Below, one piece after another: positions 50,210 through 61,418 of a stretch of 64,000 nucleotides of DNA. Numbering within the stretch: position 1 is the stretch's first letter; each line of letters begins with the position of its first letter. Source of the DNA: Leptodactylus fallax (lineage: Eukaryota > Chordata > Amphibia > Anura > Leptodactylidae); contig CAMRHE010000168.1 of NCBI GenBank assembly GCA_947044405.1, positions 2,487,001 to 2,551,000 of the forward strand, written 5' to 3'. Under the pieces are notes generated by a model that did not search any database, was not told the origin of the DNA, and saw nothing but the letters and a program-made list of their open reading frames with translations. The translations under genes and the position numbers were made by a program.

Positions 50210-50735
50210 ACATCTTTAGCTCCTCTTATTGATCATGTTTTTTCCTGCAGCACTTTGCACAGAAAGTTCGCAGAGGTTTCCTCTGTGGACTTTCTGCTTC
50301 AATTATATCTATAGGCAAACCGCTGTCATTTCCGTAGGTATAACTGACATGCTGTGATTTCCAAAACTGCGACTGTTTTGTAAATCGCAGCATATCCGCT
50401 GCGCATATTTTACTGAAAAGTGGGGATGGGATGGGGGCCCCATGTGGCGAAAACCCACAGAAAAAAAACAAATCCCATCCACACATTGCGGAAAAATATG
50501 TGCAGCAGACGCACAGCAGTTTCCAAAACCGTTGCGGTTTTGGAAATTGCAGCATGTCAATTATACCTATGGAAATGCTGGCAGTTTCTGTATAGGTGTA
50601 TTAAAAACAGAAAGTCCACAGGGGAAATCTCTGCGGATCTTCTGTGAAAAGCGCTGTGGGAAAAACCACAATGTTACCGCCGCGGTTTTTCCTGCAGGGC
50701 TTTTTTCTGCGGGCAGCTACGTGGGGCCTTAGTCT
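50210..50735. repeat. Nested fold-back, GGCCCCACGT family
   Basis: Arms with TTTTTCCTGCAGCACTTTGC, GTGGACTTTCTG and GCAGCATATCC face CAGAAAGTCCACAGGGG, GGATCTTCTG and TTTTTCCTGCAGGGC. GGCCCCATGTGGCG at 50435 marks an internal end of the same family, seen again at 42813. Confidence 0.6.
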
Positions 50736-50744
50736 TAATAAAGC

Positions 50745-51725
50745 CCAAGTGCCACTTTAATTAAATTAATTGACCCTCATATTATGCCCCTGATTCCCCC
50801 TGACATAAATACCGCACCTCTAATGACCCCTTATATCAATGACCACCCCCTTATGTTCATAATGCCTCCTAATATAAATGATGCCCCCTAATGGCCCCTT
50901 ATATAAATAACCTCCCCCTTGTATTCATAATGCCCCCCAATAACCCTTATATAAATGAACCCCCCCATCATCATAATGCCCCCTAATGAATCCTCCCTTT
51001 ATAGTTATATTTCCCCCTCCTAACCACCCCTTATACTATTACATACCTTCCAACTTTCAAAGGACAAAAGAGGGACAAAATATATGTCGTGCTATGTGCA
51101 CCATGGCAAATTTAGCTCCACCCACTTCTACATTGACTCCGCCCATTCCCATCTATTTTTCCATGTGCCCCCACACAGTATAATGCTCCTACAGTACCCC
51201 TAACATTACATGCCCCCACATAATAATATTCTCCTCCAATTGCCCCACAGTATTAAGTCCCTCTAATTGTGCCCCAGTTTAAACTGGCGGAAACTAGAGG
51301 GGGACATTAAACTGGGGCAGCTGCAGGGTGACATTAAACTATGGGACAGTTGGAGGGTGACATTAAACTGGGGGCAACTAGAGGCAGACATGTCCCACTC
51401 CAGCTACCCCCCACGGTTTAATGTCCTCCTCCAGTTGCCCCCAGTTTAATGTCACCGTCCATCTGCTCCCCCAGATTAATGTCTCCCTTCATCTGTCACC
51501 AGCTTAATGCCCCCTTTATCAGCCCCCAGTTTAATGCCCCCCTTTATCTGCCACCAATTTAATTTCCTCCCTTCATCTGTCACCAGCTTAATGCCCCCTT
51601 CATCTGCCCCCAGTCTAATTGCCCCCTCCATCTACCACCAGCTTAATATCCCCCTTTATCTGCCAGCAGTTTAATTGCCCCCTTCCTCTAGCTTCAGTTT
51701 AACTGGCCCCTACATCTGCCCTCAG
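50745..51725. repeat. Degenerate minisatellite rich in CCCCC and TTAA
   Basis: Units of about 27-32 bp vary around CCCCTAATGACCCCTTATAT (50760-51030), then around TTTAATGCCCCCTTTATCTG (51250-51720). It explains the short open frames here. Confidence 0.75.
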
Positions 51726-52397
51726 TTCCCCCCTTGCTCACACATGCTATGTCTCTGTCTCTGGCTATGTGTCTATGTTTCCAGCTTTCTATGTAACATC
51801 ACACTGCCCTGCAGTATCCAGAATAGCTTCGCCCACACAAGAGCCTGATCACATGGTCATGACATCATCAAAGGTCCTTTACCCACTAGGATTTAGCATC
51901 TACCCTAATAAAGTTTAATTCACAGCAAAACACTTCAGGGGCATAGTGGGACAAACTGCAAGCTATGGGGACAGCTGTGTAAAACCGTGACTCCCCCACT
52001 GGGAGCTATGCTATTAATATACCCAGATAAAAAAAAAAGAAATCATACTCGCCTACCTGCGATGCTGATGAATGGAGCCGCCGCTTCCTCCCTGTCCACA
52101 CATAGGACGTCTGTGTCTGAGCGCAGGCGGCACGATGTTGTGACGTCATCGCACCGCCCGTGCTGAGAAGTAGACATCCGTCTGTGGTCTCAGCGTCTTG
52201 TAAACCGCAAACCTGTATTGGCTTGCGGTTTACAATAATATTAAGTTGCAGGAAGCGTTTTAACTAGATCGGTGTCTACAGACACCGATCTAGTTAGAAA
52301 TAAAGGATGTATTAATGGCGGCCCCGGGGTGGGCCCCAAAGAGTCAGTGGGCCCGGGGCAGCCACCCCCTCCCCCCCCCCCGCTAGCTACGCCTCTG

Positions 52398-52928
52398 GTC
52401 ATACTACTTATTTCTACTGCTTAGATGCAGGCTCCCTTGGCCAGGGCTACCTTCACCAGCCTTGCCTCTGTCCATGCTTTGTTCTACCTTTTCATTTTTC
52501 TACAGTGCTGCATAATATATACAAAACAAAGCAAATAATAAACACAGGACATGATGCTTTCTTGGCTGGTTGAAGGAGCAGAATCGCTAGGATAAGCTTG
52601 GAATCATATTTTGTTTGGTTCCTGGTGCAGTATTAGTCATCAAAACTGCTAGAGGTACAAATAAAGCGAAATCCTGTTAAATAACTCTTTATTATATTCA
52701 TCATACAAATTTATAAAGGCTAACTATATCATATGATCCTATAGATAAAGAAAAAGAAAGACGTGGCACTGCTAAAACCTGATTTGTATATACCGGTATA
52801 CATGGAAACATATCAAGTCAGACAGGAGTTGTATAATAATTATAACGCCCAAATAGGTGGTGCTCAAGCCCCATAGAAAAAGAAGCACATGAAAAAATCT
52901 ATAGAAGAAATAAAGGGGGCACTCACCC
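52398..52928. other. Intron 5 stretch
   Basis: No gene. The last 70 bp (GGTGGTGCTCAAGCCCCATA, AGGGGGCACTCACCCAGG) may belong to the same retroelement-derived unit as the palindrome that follows. Confidence 0.4.
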
Positions 52929-53029
52929 AGGTGTGGATTTTTTCATAAAAACATCCTTTTATTCAGTCCTAGATAAAAATATATCCATAGGATTAGATAG
53001 GGAGAGAGGAACTGCACATAGAATGGCTA

Positions 53030-53068
53030 GGCAACGTTCGTTTCGCGCAGGGTGCGCTTTTTCAAGCC
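53030..53068 (-). ncRNA. Hammerhead-ribozyme-like motif, left arm (degenerate)
   Basis: On the - strand, stem I is GGC with GCC (plus a possible A-T pair). The first box is TTGAAAA in place of CTGANGA. Stem II is GCGC-ACCCT-GCGC, perfectly paired. The second box is GAA, stem III is AC with GT closed by GAAC, and the cleavage triplet would be GTT. Positions 3 and 8 read T and A instead of C and G, so the known 3-8 base pair could still form. Activity is doubtful. Confidence 0.4.
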
Positions 53069-53090
53069 TCAAGTATGCTGTCATACCTGC

Positions 53091-53129
53091 GGCTTGAAAA
53101 AGCACGTCCTGCGCGAAACGAACATTGCC
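53091..53129 (+). ncRNA. Hammerhead-ribozyme-like motif, right arm (degenerate)
   Basis: This is the same fold on the + strand: GGC, TTGAAAA at 53094-53100, stem II at 53101-53114 with one mismatch, GAAAC at 53115-53119, loop GAAC, triplet ATT and GCC at 53127-53129. It is weaker than the left-arm copy in stems II and III. Confidence 0.35.
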
Positions 53130-53230
53130 TAGCCATTCTATGTGCAGTTCCTCTCTCCCTATCTAATCCTATGGATATGTTTTTATCTAGGACTGAATAA
53201 AAGGATGTTTTATGAAAAAAATCCACGCCT

Positions 53231-53461
53231 AACTGTATCATATCTTATTATATACCTTTACTTGCTGATTTTACTCAACCTCTCCCTGTTGTATTTGTGA
53301 GACTGAATACGGAGAAATAAGGATCAGGATAACAGCTTAATAAGCGGTGAAGGAAACAGATCTCCTTAGTAAGATATATTACAAAGTTTTGTATATTTTA
53401 AATACTATATTCATTAATGAAAAGTTGTCTATATCTGGAGGTACGCGTTAAAGGGAGTCTA
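53231..53461. other. Intron 5 stretch
   Basis: AT-rich, no gene or complete repeat seen. Confidence 0.4.
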
Positions 53462-53820
53462 CCAACTCCCCAAAGCATATTGAACTGCCACTACTGCATT
53501 ACGGAGCACATTACAGTGATAGACAACATACCTTAGTTATGAATGTCACTTTTGTGCATTTGGATAAAAACACCTTTGTAGTCTTATGTAAATGAAGCAG
53601 GTGGTGCTCTGGGGGTGGGGTTTCAGCTTCTGGAGCACTGCTGCTCAAGTAGGATGGGTGTTGTCATAGCAGTGGGTGGATCAACTGAAAGCCCACCCCC
53701 AGTGCACCAACTTGCTCATTTGCAAAATATTTCAAAGTTGTTTTTTCTCCAAATCTAAAAAAAGGCATATATAACAAATGTATGTTTATCACTGTAATGT
53801 GCTCTGCAACATGGTGGCAA
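53462..53820. mobile_element. T2-like MITE, left part
   Basis: TTAA at 53458-53461 precedes AGGGAGTCTACCAAC. Inner inverted blocks (GCATATTGAACTGCCACTAC region; GTGCTCTGGGGGTGGG facing CCCACCCCCAGTGCAC) support a MITE. The right end is not clear. Confidence 0.6.
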
Positions 53821-54279
53821 CAGTTAAATACAGACACTAAAACTCCAGTTGTCAGAATGAGGCCTAACTCTGTAAGATTTACATTCCTTCAGACAGCATT
53901 ATGACATGTACATAGCATTTCAGGCTTTGGTCACATTTCCATTTGGAGCCTCCGGCAGGGAATGCTATCATACCTGACAGGAAGAATAGTAAAGCATGCT
54001 GAACTATTAGTCCCAACAAAATTCCAGACAATGCGGAGGAGCCTTAGCGGATCACATTAGAAATCAATAGGGCGCTTTTAGTTTTTTTTTTTTTTCTATT
54101 TTTATGCTGCTCTGATGAAACCATAAAAGTTGATGGAAATGTAACAGAGCAATAGTGTTTTTATTCTTATAGTGTGCCTATTCAGTTCAGTGTTTAATAA
54201 CCATTTGGCACTACGCTGTTTTCCATAGAAATGTTTTCTAGGAACATATTAGATCTACCTCTTTCAGTATAAAAGCTGA

Positions 54280-54482
54280 TGAATATTGTGGCACATGGTT
54301 TCTTAGATTTGTTGCAGCGTATAGGTTTTTTAAGCCAAAGCGAAGAATGGAATGGGAAAAATATAGGAAGTACTGAAACGTCTACCTTTTTGCCCAATAC
54401 ACTCCTGGCTTTGGCTCAAAAACCGCAACAAAATCTGCAACCAAAAAAAAAAGCTGCGTTTCCGCAATGTGGTGCTTTAACA
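54280..54482. mobile_element. MITE of the GTTGCAGATTTTGTTGC family
   Basis: AAGCCAAAGCGAAGAATGG faces CTCCTGGCTTTGGCT, and the right end has AAAATCTGCAACC then GCTGCGTTTCCGCAATGTGG. Relatives lie at 57594-57795 and 59270-59400. Confidence 0.6.
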
Positions 54483-54985
54483 TTATAGTTTTATTTATGG
54501 ATACTGTCATCTTCACATTTACACCATACTTGCAGATGATTAGAGGCCAAGCTGACAAGCCAGATGTGACTTGTGCTCTACCTGCAGTTTACATGTCTCG
54601 TTTTTCTTTTCCCTCTATATTTAGTAATGGCGTCCTGTAGCTTTGTCAGCAAATGTTCGTGCCTAGCCTCTCAATGGTTCTTATGGGCAGTTCAGAAAAT
54701 TGAAAACACATTTGCTTTCTTTAAACCTTGCCAGACATCAGTGTCTTTGTCAGCATGTCTTCATTATGTCACATAATGTTGATATTGACGCTGATGAATG
54801 TTCATTAAGTGCGCCTGTTTGTTGGCTGGAACAGTTTTGTATGGAAAATGCTATTCCAGTATTTCAGAATTAACAGTACAGTATCTTCAGTTTGTTCACC
54901 GATGTAAATTATTGGGAGTCTAATGTCACAAAGTAGTCCATTTACAGTACATAAAGTTTAAAAGTGATACATTTTTGCCTTAATT
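54483..54985. other. Intron 5, apparently single-copy stretch
   Basis: No repeat signature and no exon. Base composition is balanced compared with its surroundings. A conserved non-coding element is possible but cannot be shown from one sequence. Confidence 0.3.
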
Positions 54986-54989
54986 CTGA

Positions 54990-56206
54990 TTTGCGCAAAA
55001 AGCGACCTACTTAGATCTTTTACCACCACTTTTGGCACAAACTATTACATAAATTTTGGTACATGTCATGCTAACGGAGGAATTGAGCCAATTTTTGTTT
55101 TTGGATTTCTGTTTTTCACTCCCCATGTTCCAAGAGTCATAACAGAGTCACATGATGGCTTTTTGTTGGGAAACAAATTGTATTTTGTAATGTCACCATT
55201 CAATATCCTGTAAAATGTACTGGGAAGCTGGAAAAAAAAAATTCAGAATGAGGTGGAACAGGAAAAAAAAACACATTTGCGCCAATGTCATATGCATACT
55301 GTATGGGTTTAATTTTTATGGCGTTCACTGTGTGGTAAATATTACATGTTATCTGTATCCTCTGGTTCAATATGATCACGGTGATACCAAATTTATACAG
55401 TATTTGTACTGTTATGATACCTTTTAAAAAATTTAAAACTTTGCAAAACAGAAAACATTTTTTGTGTCGCTATATTGTAACACCTGTAATTTTTGCATAT
55501 TTACAAGTATGTAGCTGGGTAAGGAGTCTTTCTATGCGGGACAAGATGGCGTTTTTGTTGATTCCATTTGGGGGAAGATCTGATGGTTTGATCACTTTTT
55601 ATTCAATTTTTTTAGGAAGCAAAGTGTTGAAAAAAACATAATTTTGCTATTTTGGGTTTTTTTCCCCCCGCTACACCGTTCACCGTATGGGATAAATATT
55701 TTAATAGTTCAGGTATTTTTGAGCTTTTGTGTTTTGTTTTTTTTTGTACTTTTAAAAAAAAAATTTTTTAAACTTTTATGTTTAGACCTCCTAGGGAACT
55801 TGAACCCTAGGGGGTCTGATCGCTCATGCTATTCACTTCAATACTAATGTATTGCAGTGAATAGTAAAATCCATTAATTTCTATTACACGCTGCCTATGT
55901 ATGAACTGATGTAATGACAAACCTGGGAGCCTTCAATAGGCTCCTGGCTGTCATGGCAACCAATTGCCCCCCTCCAATGACTATCTGGAGGACGGTGATC
56001 GGTCAAAGATGGCTGCATCCATGGCATGACCGCGGCATCTAAACTGTTAACAGCTATGATCAGTTTCGGCACCGATCGCAGCTGTTAGCAGCGGGCCCTG
56101 GCTGTGAATGAAGAGAGCTCAACTCCTGATCCCTCTCCATACATTCCCATGCGGCCAAGGACGTACTATTATGCCCTTGGACGTTAAGGGGTTAAACAGT
56201 AAGGGT
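54990..56206. repeat. Repeat related to 34360-35120, ending CGTTAAGGGGTTAA
   Basis: Shared, in order, with the larger copy: TTTGATCACTTTTTATTC, then CACCGT before TAAATATT and a T-rich part. The right end GGACGTTAAGGGGTTAA is the inverse of the TTAACCCCTTAAGGAC start at 30482, so together they give both ends of the family. Non-coding. Confidence 0.7.
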
Positions 56207-56339
56207 GGATTTACATACAACAAATTTTGTTTCAGAAATGTCTTTTTGCCTGCCCCATTCATCTGACCATGTTTGCTGCTAAAACAACCTGATCCAGATG
56301 AATGGAACAGATATTCAATCAGGCAATAAAATCTGCCAC

Positions 56340-56640
56340 ATGTGGATCCACCCTGAGGCTATGACCACATGTTACAGAAAAGCTGCACAAAAAAACTGAG
56401 GAACAACTTCTGTGGAAATGCTGTAGAAAACACAGGACTGAAAATACTGAAGAAAAACCGTGGGGACAAAAAATGCAACAGAAAAACAGCTTTTCTGCAG
56501 ACGTTATCCTGCTGGTGTTTTCTCTTAAAGTGTACCAACACTGCATTTTCTGCAACACTTTGCAGGCTGTGAAACTCTGTGTTTTTGAGATTTGTATTAC
56601 CAGTGTTGCATTTCCACAATGTGTGGCCTTAGCCTTGTGG
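56340..56640. mobile_element. MITE-like fold-back
   Basis: GCTATGACCACATGTTACAG and AAAAACAGC-type blocks face GCATTTCCACAATGTGTGGCC and related blocks. A relative of the 57594 family in its ends. Borders are approximate. Confidence 0.5.
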
Positions 56641-57000
56641 TCCAAATACAGAATAATCTCGTGGTTGACGTTCATTTGGCCTCTTTGTATGGCCATAAAC
56701 CTGGTGCTTCAAGAGGTTTTCCAGTTTAATATAGGTAAATCTTGATCATTCTGTAATGCTGTTCCAATACACTTTGTTTCACTTGTTTCTCACCATTTTC
56801 AGTATTTCTGTTGTCAGTGGAATGGAACATCGTTATCTTTATTCAGACAGAGAAAAAAAAAACATGCATACCTAATATTTTACACAGCTGAGAATTTGTT
56901 AAAAAGACACAAATGTGTTTGATTTTAGTATGGGGTCTCGTGAGACATGGAGACCCTTGGAAACTTGCGTATTTTCATCTCAAAAGTAAAAAAAAAAAAA

Positions 57001-57027
57001 GAGTATTATAATAATAATAATAATATA
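57001..57027. repeat. (TAA)n microsatellite
   Basis: About six TAA or ATA triplets after an A12 run, 95 bp before exon 6. Confidence 0.7.
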
Positions 57028-57094
57028 ATTGGTTTGTGCTACTGTGCCACTGGTTGGTTTGAGCAATATAGTCTTGTCATTTCTATTTCAATAA

Positions 57095-57220
<126 letters not shown>

Positions 57221-57593
57221 TAATACAGATGAAGACCATTTGTTGCACTGACAAGTAATGCTATTTTTACAATGACATTCATACTCCTGCAGTTTATTAA
57301 TTTTTCAGCTTTAATTCTTGTCTTTTGTAAACTTGAATCATGTTTTAAGAGGCCATTCTGATAATTTGTTTACTTTTGGCAGATAAAACCTGAATTAGGC
57401 CTTGTTCAGACAGCAGCATTCTGATCCATATTATCTTCAATATTTTTAGGCAAAACCTGAAGTAGAACACAGAGGAAAACTAATGGGAAGATTTGCACCT
57501 TGTCCACATGTATAAGTGCTTTCATACTTGTGTTATTTTAATCCGTTCTCCTGTTCGTCGTAAGGACAGAAGAATGTACAAAACATTAAGACC

Positions 57594-57795
57594 GAGGCCT
57601 CATGTTGTGGAAATGCAGATTTTTTTGCTGCGTTTTTTTGAGTCAGTCAGAAGTGGCTTGAAAAGGAATGGAATATATAAAGGAAGCTCTTAGACATTTC
57701 CCTTCTATTAAATCCACTCCTGACTTTGGCTAAAAAAAACGCAGCAACATCTGCAACAAGAAAACGCTGCCTTTCCGGAAAGTGGGGCTTTAGCC
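57594..57795. mobile_element. Palindromic MITE, GAGGCCTCATGTTG end
   Basis: GAGGCCTCATGTTGTGGAAA and TTTTTTGCTGCGTTTTTTTG face AAAAAAAACGCAGCAACATC and TTTCCGGAAAGTGGGGCTTT. Non-coding, about 200 bp. Confidence 0.7.
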
Positions 57796-57974
57796 TAAAA
57801 CAGATCTTTTTAATGATGGGTAACAATAGATCCTGAGGGATCCGTCAATCCGTTGTTTTTGCCATGACCTTACCAAACACAAGTCATGCTTGCAGGACTT
57901 TTTTTTAAAATATTTATTTATTTTTATATGCAATTTTAGACTGACTCTATGCTGGAGCCTCCAACACAGATGCA

Positions 57975-59250
57975 CATTGCGTTCCAAATTATTATGCAAA
58001 TGATATTTTTCTCTGATTTTCCTAAATGGTCGATTTAAATGACAGTCAATATAATGTTCAAATCTTCAACTTTTAGAGTATAAATCAAATTTTATTGGAC
58101 AAAACTCCCAATCATTAAATTTTTTTTTCACAAATTAAAAATCAAAATATACTGTTCCAAATTATTATGCACAATAGTTTCTAAACGTTTTCTAGGTTGT
58201 AAAGAACTGAAAATGGTAATTTGTTGAATTTGCAGCATTAAACGGTCACATTTACTGAAATCAAAATCTATTTCAATGAAAAACAAGTTACATGTTAACA
58301 TAGGACTCCTTCTTTGATATCCCCTTCAAAATTCTTGCATCTATTGAACTTGTGAGTTTCGGGATTTTCTGCTTGAATTTCTTTGCAGGTTGTCAAAATA
58401 GCCTCCCAGAGCTGTTGTTTTGATGTGAACTACCTCCCACCCTCATAGATCTTTTGCTTTAGAAAACTCCAAAGGTTCTCATCTCAGGAGAGGATGGTGT
58501 TCACACCATGAGTTTCCCTCTTTTTATGCCCATACCATCTAATGACTAAGAGGTCTTTGCTGCATGAGATGTTGCATTGTCATGCATGAAGATTTTGCTA
58601 CAGAAGGCACAGTTCTTCTTTTTGTACTATGGAAGAAAGTCGATGTAATTTGAAGAGATTATGTGCACACCTTCACGGACCCTAAAGGGACCTACAAGCT
58701 CTCACCCCATGATTCCAGTTTGAAACATGACTCCACCACCTCCTTGCTGATGTTGCAGCCTTGTTGGAACATGGTGGCCATCCACCAACTATCCACTACT
58801 CCATCCATCTGGACCATCCAGGGCTGCATGGCACTAATCAGTGAACAATACTGTTGCAAATTTAGTCTTCATGTATGTCTGGGTCCACTGCAACCGTTTC
58901 TGCTTGTGAGCACTGTTGGTAATGGAATAGCAGGTTTATATACAAATGCAAGCCAGCAGCTTCAAATACCGGTTTGCTCTTTTGTAATGGTATTTTTGTA
59001 GCTGCTCTCTTAATCCAATGAATTTGCCTGGCAGAAACCTTTCTCATTATTCCTTTTATCTGCACAAACCCATCTGTGCTCTGAATCAGCCTCAAATCTC
59101 TTCACAGTACGATGATCATGCTTAAGTTTTTGTGAAATGTCTAATGTTTTCATACCTTGTCCAAAGCATTACACTATTTGACGCTTTTCAATATTTGATC
59201 CTTTTCTTTTCTACATTGCATGACACCTGTGGCCTGCTTAATAATGTGAA
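57975..59250 (-). pseudogene. Tc1/mariner-type transposon, decayed
   Basis: The left end GCGTTCCAAATTATTATGCA is the terminus of a widespread vertebrate Tc1-like lineage, and GTTCCAAATTATTATGCAC recurs at 58154. The - strand holds scattered transposase pieces, for example EAILTTCKEIQAENPE near 58400 and a KNFEGDIKEG-like end near 58330. Many frameshifts occur. The far end (TTAATAATGTGAAGCATCC, about 59240) is truncated before the other terminal repeat. Inactive. Confidence 0.75.
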
Positions 59251-59269
59251 GCATCCTTCTTTGGCTCAC

Positions 59270-59400
59270 AAAACGGCAGCAAAATTTGCAACATAAATGT
59301 TGCATTTCTGCAACGTGGGACATTAGCCTTAGGCTGAGGCCCCACGTTACAGAAACACAACTTTATTTTGTTGCAGATTTAGCTGCCGTGTTTTAAGCCA
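59270..59400. mobile_element. Fragment of the GTTGCAGATTT MITE family
   Basis: AGCAAAATTTGCAACATAAA with TTGCATTTCTGCAACGTGGG, then GGCCCCACGTTACAGAAAC and TTGTTGCAGATTTAGCTGCC in the other orientation, show two facing copies around 59335. Confidence 0.55.
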
Positions 59401-59439
59401 AATCCAGGAATAGTTGAAAAAGGAATTGGAAATATATAG

Positions 59440-59632
59440 GAAATTCTTCCGCATGAAGCAAGCGGCATGTTTCCGCATGTTTCGTGTTGAAACCGACCGA
59501 AAGCCACGCGGACCACATTATAGTCTATGGGGACTGCGGGTTTCCCAGGTAAACCGTTTTTTTATGCGTATAGGTTTCCGTTTGTAGGGTCCCCAAGCAG
59601 ACTCCCCAAATGCAGATGTGAACCGGGCCTTA
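59440..59632. mobile_element. Partial copy of the 44769-44979 MITE
   Basis: It shares GAAACCGACCGAAAGCCAC, CATTATAGTCTATGGGG and the right end GCAGATGTGAACCGGGCC. The left terminus is missing. Confidence 0.75.
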
Positions 59633-61415
59633 TTGTAGTTCTTCTAACTATTGAGTGACATCTGCATTCCAAAATATTACATCCAACTCACTAGGGCAGA
59701 TTTATAAAGACTGGAGTTAACACCAGATGCGCCACAATTATGACGAAGAGGACACTTTGCACCTGGAGGGAAATGTACGCCAGCTCATAAACTTGCTATT
59801 TATACAAGGAAGACCTCTTAGCATTATTATGCCTACATGTCATTTATTACCGTTACGGCAAAGTTTGTATTCCTCCTTGCTTGGCTAAAAATACAACATC
59901 GTGGCTACAGAATACTTTTCAGAAATCGGAATAGTAGTATTTTTTACTCTTCTGGAGAAAATTTAGGGCAACCTCTGGCACCAATGTATTCCTTTGGACT
60001 ACAGCGCTGTGAGCCCTTGCTATGGGGTTTTTGTGCTTCAAAATAGATATATATGAAAAGTAGACCTTCACTTCAAATGAAAAGTACAAATACCACCACT
60101 TTATAAATCACTGCTTATTGATCATCAGGTATTATAATCTTGTGCAGCCATTTGTACAAATGGCTGCCAGCATCATTCCCTTTGCCAATCCAGAAAGAAA
60201 AAGAATAATGCCAGTATGAAGTAAACGTTACTAAAAGGTCACATTCCTTCATTTTCATACGTTGTTCCCAATTTATAAATGTGCTTTGGAAAGCTTGGAC
60301 ATACGAAATTAGTCAGAGTCATTAGTCATTTCATCAGAGAGGTGACATATTCTTAAATCAGACCTATTTGGGTTTTTCCAATGTGTTCTTTGCCATACAT
60401 GGTGAATATTTGTTTTAAGAGCTTTGTTGAGTCTGGCACGGCTTTTCCCTGTGCAGCTGGACTGATTCCTGTTCCTGCCATCAAGTTTGCTAACACAAAG
60501 GCTGATTCCACGTGGCATTGTAGACTGATCAGCTGTTACACTTTTATCGTTGAAACCTGCTTTGAAGGCAACCAAACAAAGTTCTGTTGTGACTTCAATA
60601 GTGAAGGGTCCATGTATTCTGTTGACATATTTACATCTTGGCAATTATTCACACGTCAGTGATTTAATGTGGGTTGAAAACATGTCCTTTGTTTTTGTTT
60701 TTAAAAATAGTTTGTGTAACTAGCAAAGAACGGGCCCCATAGCAAACTTTGTTTCACTATGTATTTATTAGCCATATTTTTCCAAACATAACATGGAACA
60801 GGCGGTTAGGCAAGGAAGGGGGGGGGTAAATGGTCAGGGGAGCATAAAATTTCAAGACCGTGTAGTCTAAAAGAGGATGGATGGTGAAGTCCAAAAATAA
60901 CTCCGGAGGGAGAATACAAGTATCCAAAAGGAACTGTAGCACTCCTGTTATGAAATCTTAGAGGGCAAAGTATATGCAGTCTCATATGGAAAACCAGTGG
61001 ATATGAGCTCTGGAAGGAGGAAAACACCAATATGGAATTTGGAGGGTAGAGGGTTGGGAAGAGGCAGGAATGTGGGGATTGGGGGGGGGAAGGAAATGGG
61101 GACCAAAAAACAATAATAACCATATCAGAACCATAAATATACATAGTGTGGAACATTACTGTGTCCGCCGCCCTCAGAGCGCAAGTCCCAGTGTTATCCA
61201 AGAAGGGTCAACCATAGCGTTAGGGACTGGGATTAGGAAGTCATCCATAGCAAACATTTGACTGGTTCCCCCCCCCCCCCCCATGGCATCCAAAGGGTAA
61301 AACGGCCCCTTTACTAGCACACAAGCAGTATATAACCACCATTACTTACCCCCCACCACATGGTATAAAGGACCACACGCACACTGTGTATTGTCACCTT
61401 TTTGGCCCTCATACA
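59633..61415. other. Intron 6 stretch
   Basis: No BMP2K exon found. Bases 60290-60670 are open on both strands for about 90-110 codons but match no family I know. Bases 60720-61280 contain G runs and a long - strand frame of low-complexity Pro/Ser/His composition, which I do not count as a gene. A C17 run lies at about 61267. Confidence 0.35.
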
Positions 61416-61418
61416 GTA

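Larger units (their letters stand above)
49931..52397. mobile_element. hAT-like element, perfect 8-bp target duplication
   Basis: Identical octamers GTCATACT flank it (49923-49930, 52398-52405). Termini are CAGAGGCGTAGCTGGGGG and CCCCGCTAGCTACGCCTCTG. At 2,467 bp it is long for a MITE, but no transposase frame is visible. Inside lie a fold-back repeat (50210-50735) and a degenerate minisatellite (50745-51725). It belongs with 29589-30335 and 48628-49502 by its ends. Confidence 0.92.
52929..53230. repeat. Long palindrome, two 140-bp arms with hammerhead-like cores
   Basis: Arms 52929-53068 and 53091-53230 are inverted repeats with no net gap and about 95 percent identity, separated by a 22-bp spacer. 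Each arm, read toward its outer end, carries GGC, TTGAAAA, a GC-rich short hairpin, GAAAC, a 4-nt loop and GCC, the order of a type I hammerhead ribozyme. Arm ends include GAATAAAAGGATGTTTT. The unit looks like two opposed copies of the terminal repeat of a Penelope-like element, which in other species bear hammerheads; that link is inference. Confidence 0.75.

Noticed and set aside
60309..60662. Overlapping 93- and 111-codon frames
   Set aside because: Both strands are open at once, no domain is recognised, and the frames lie deep in a kinase intron.
60806..61201. 131-codon - strand frame
   Set aside because: It is rich in Pro, Ser and His from G-rich low-complexity DNA on the + strand. No family resemblance.
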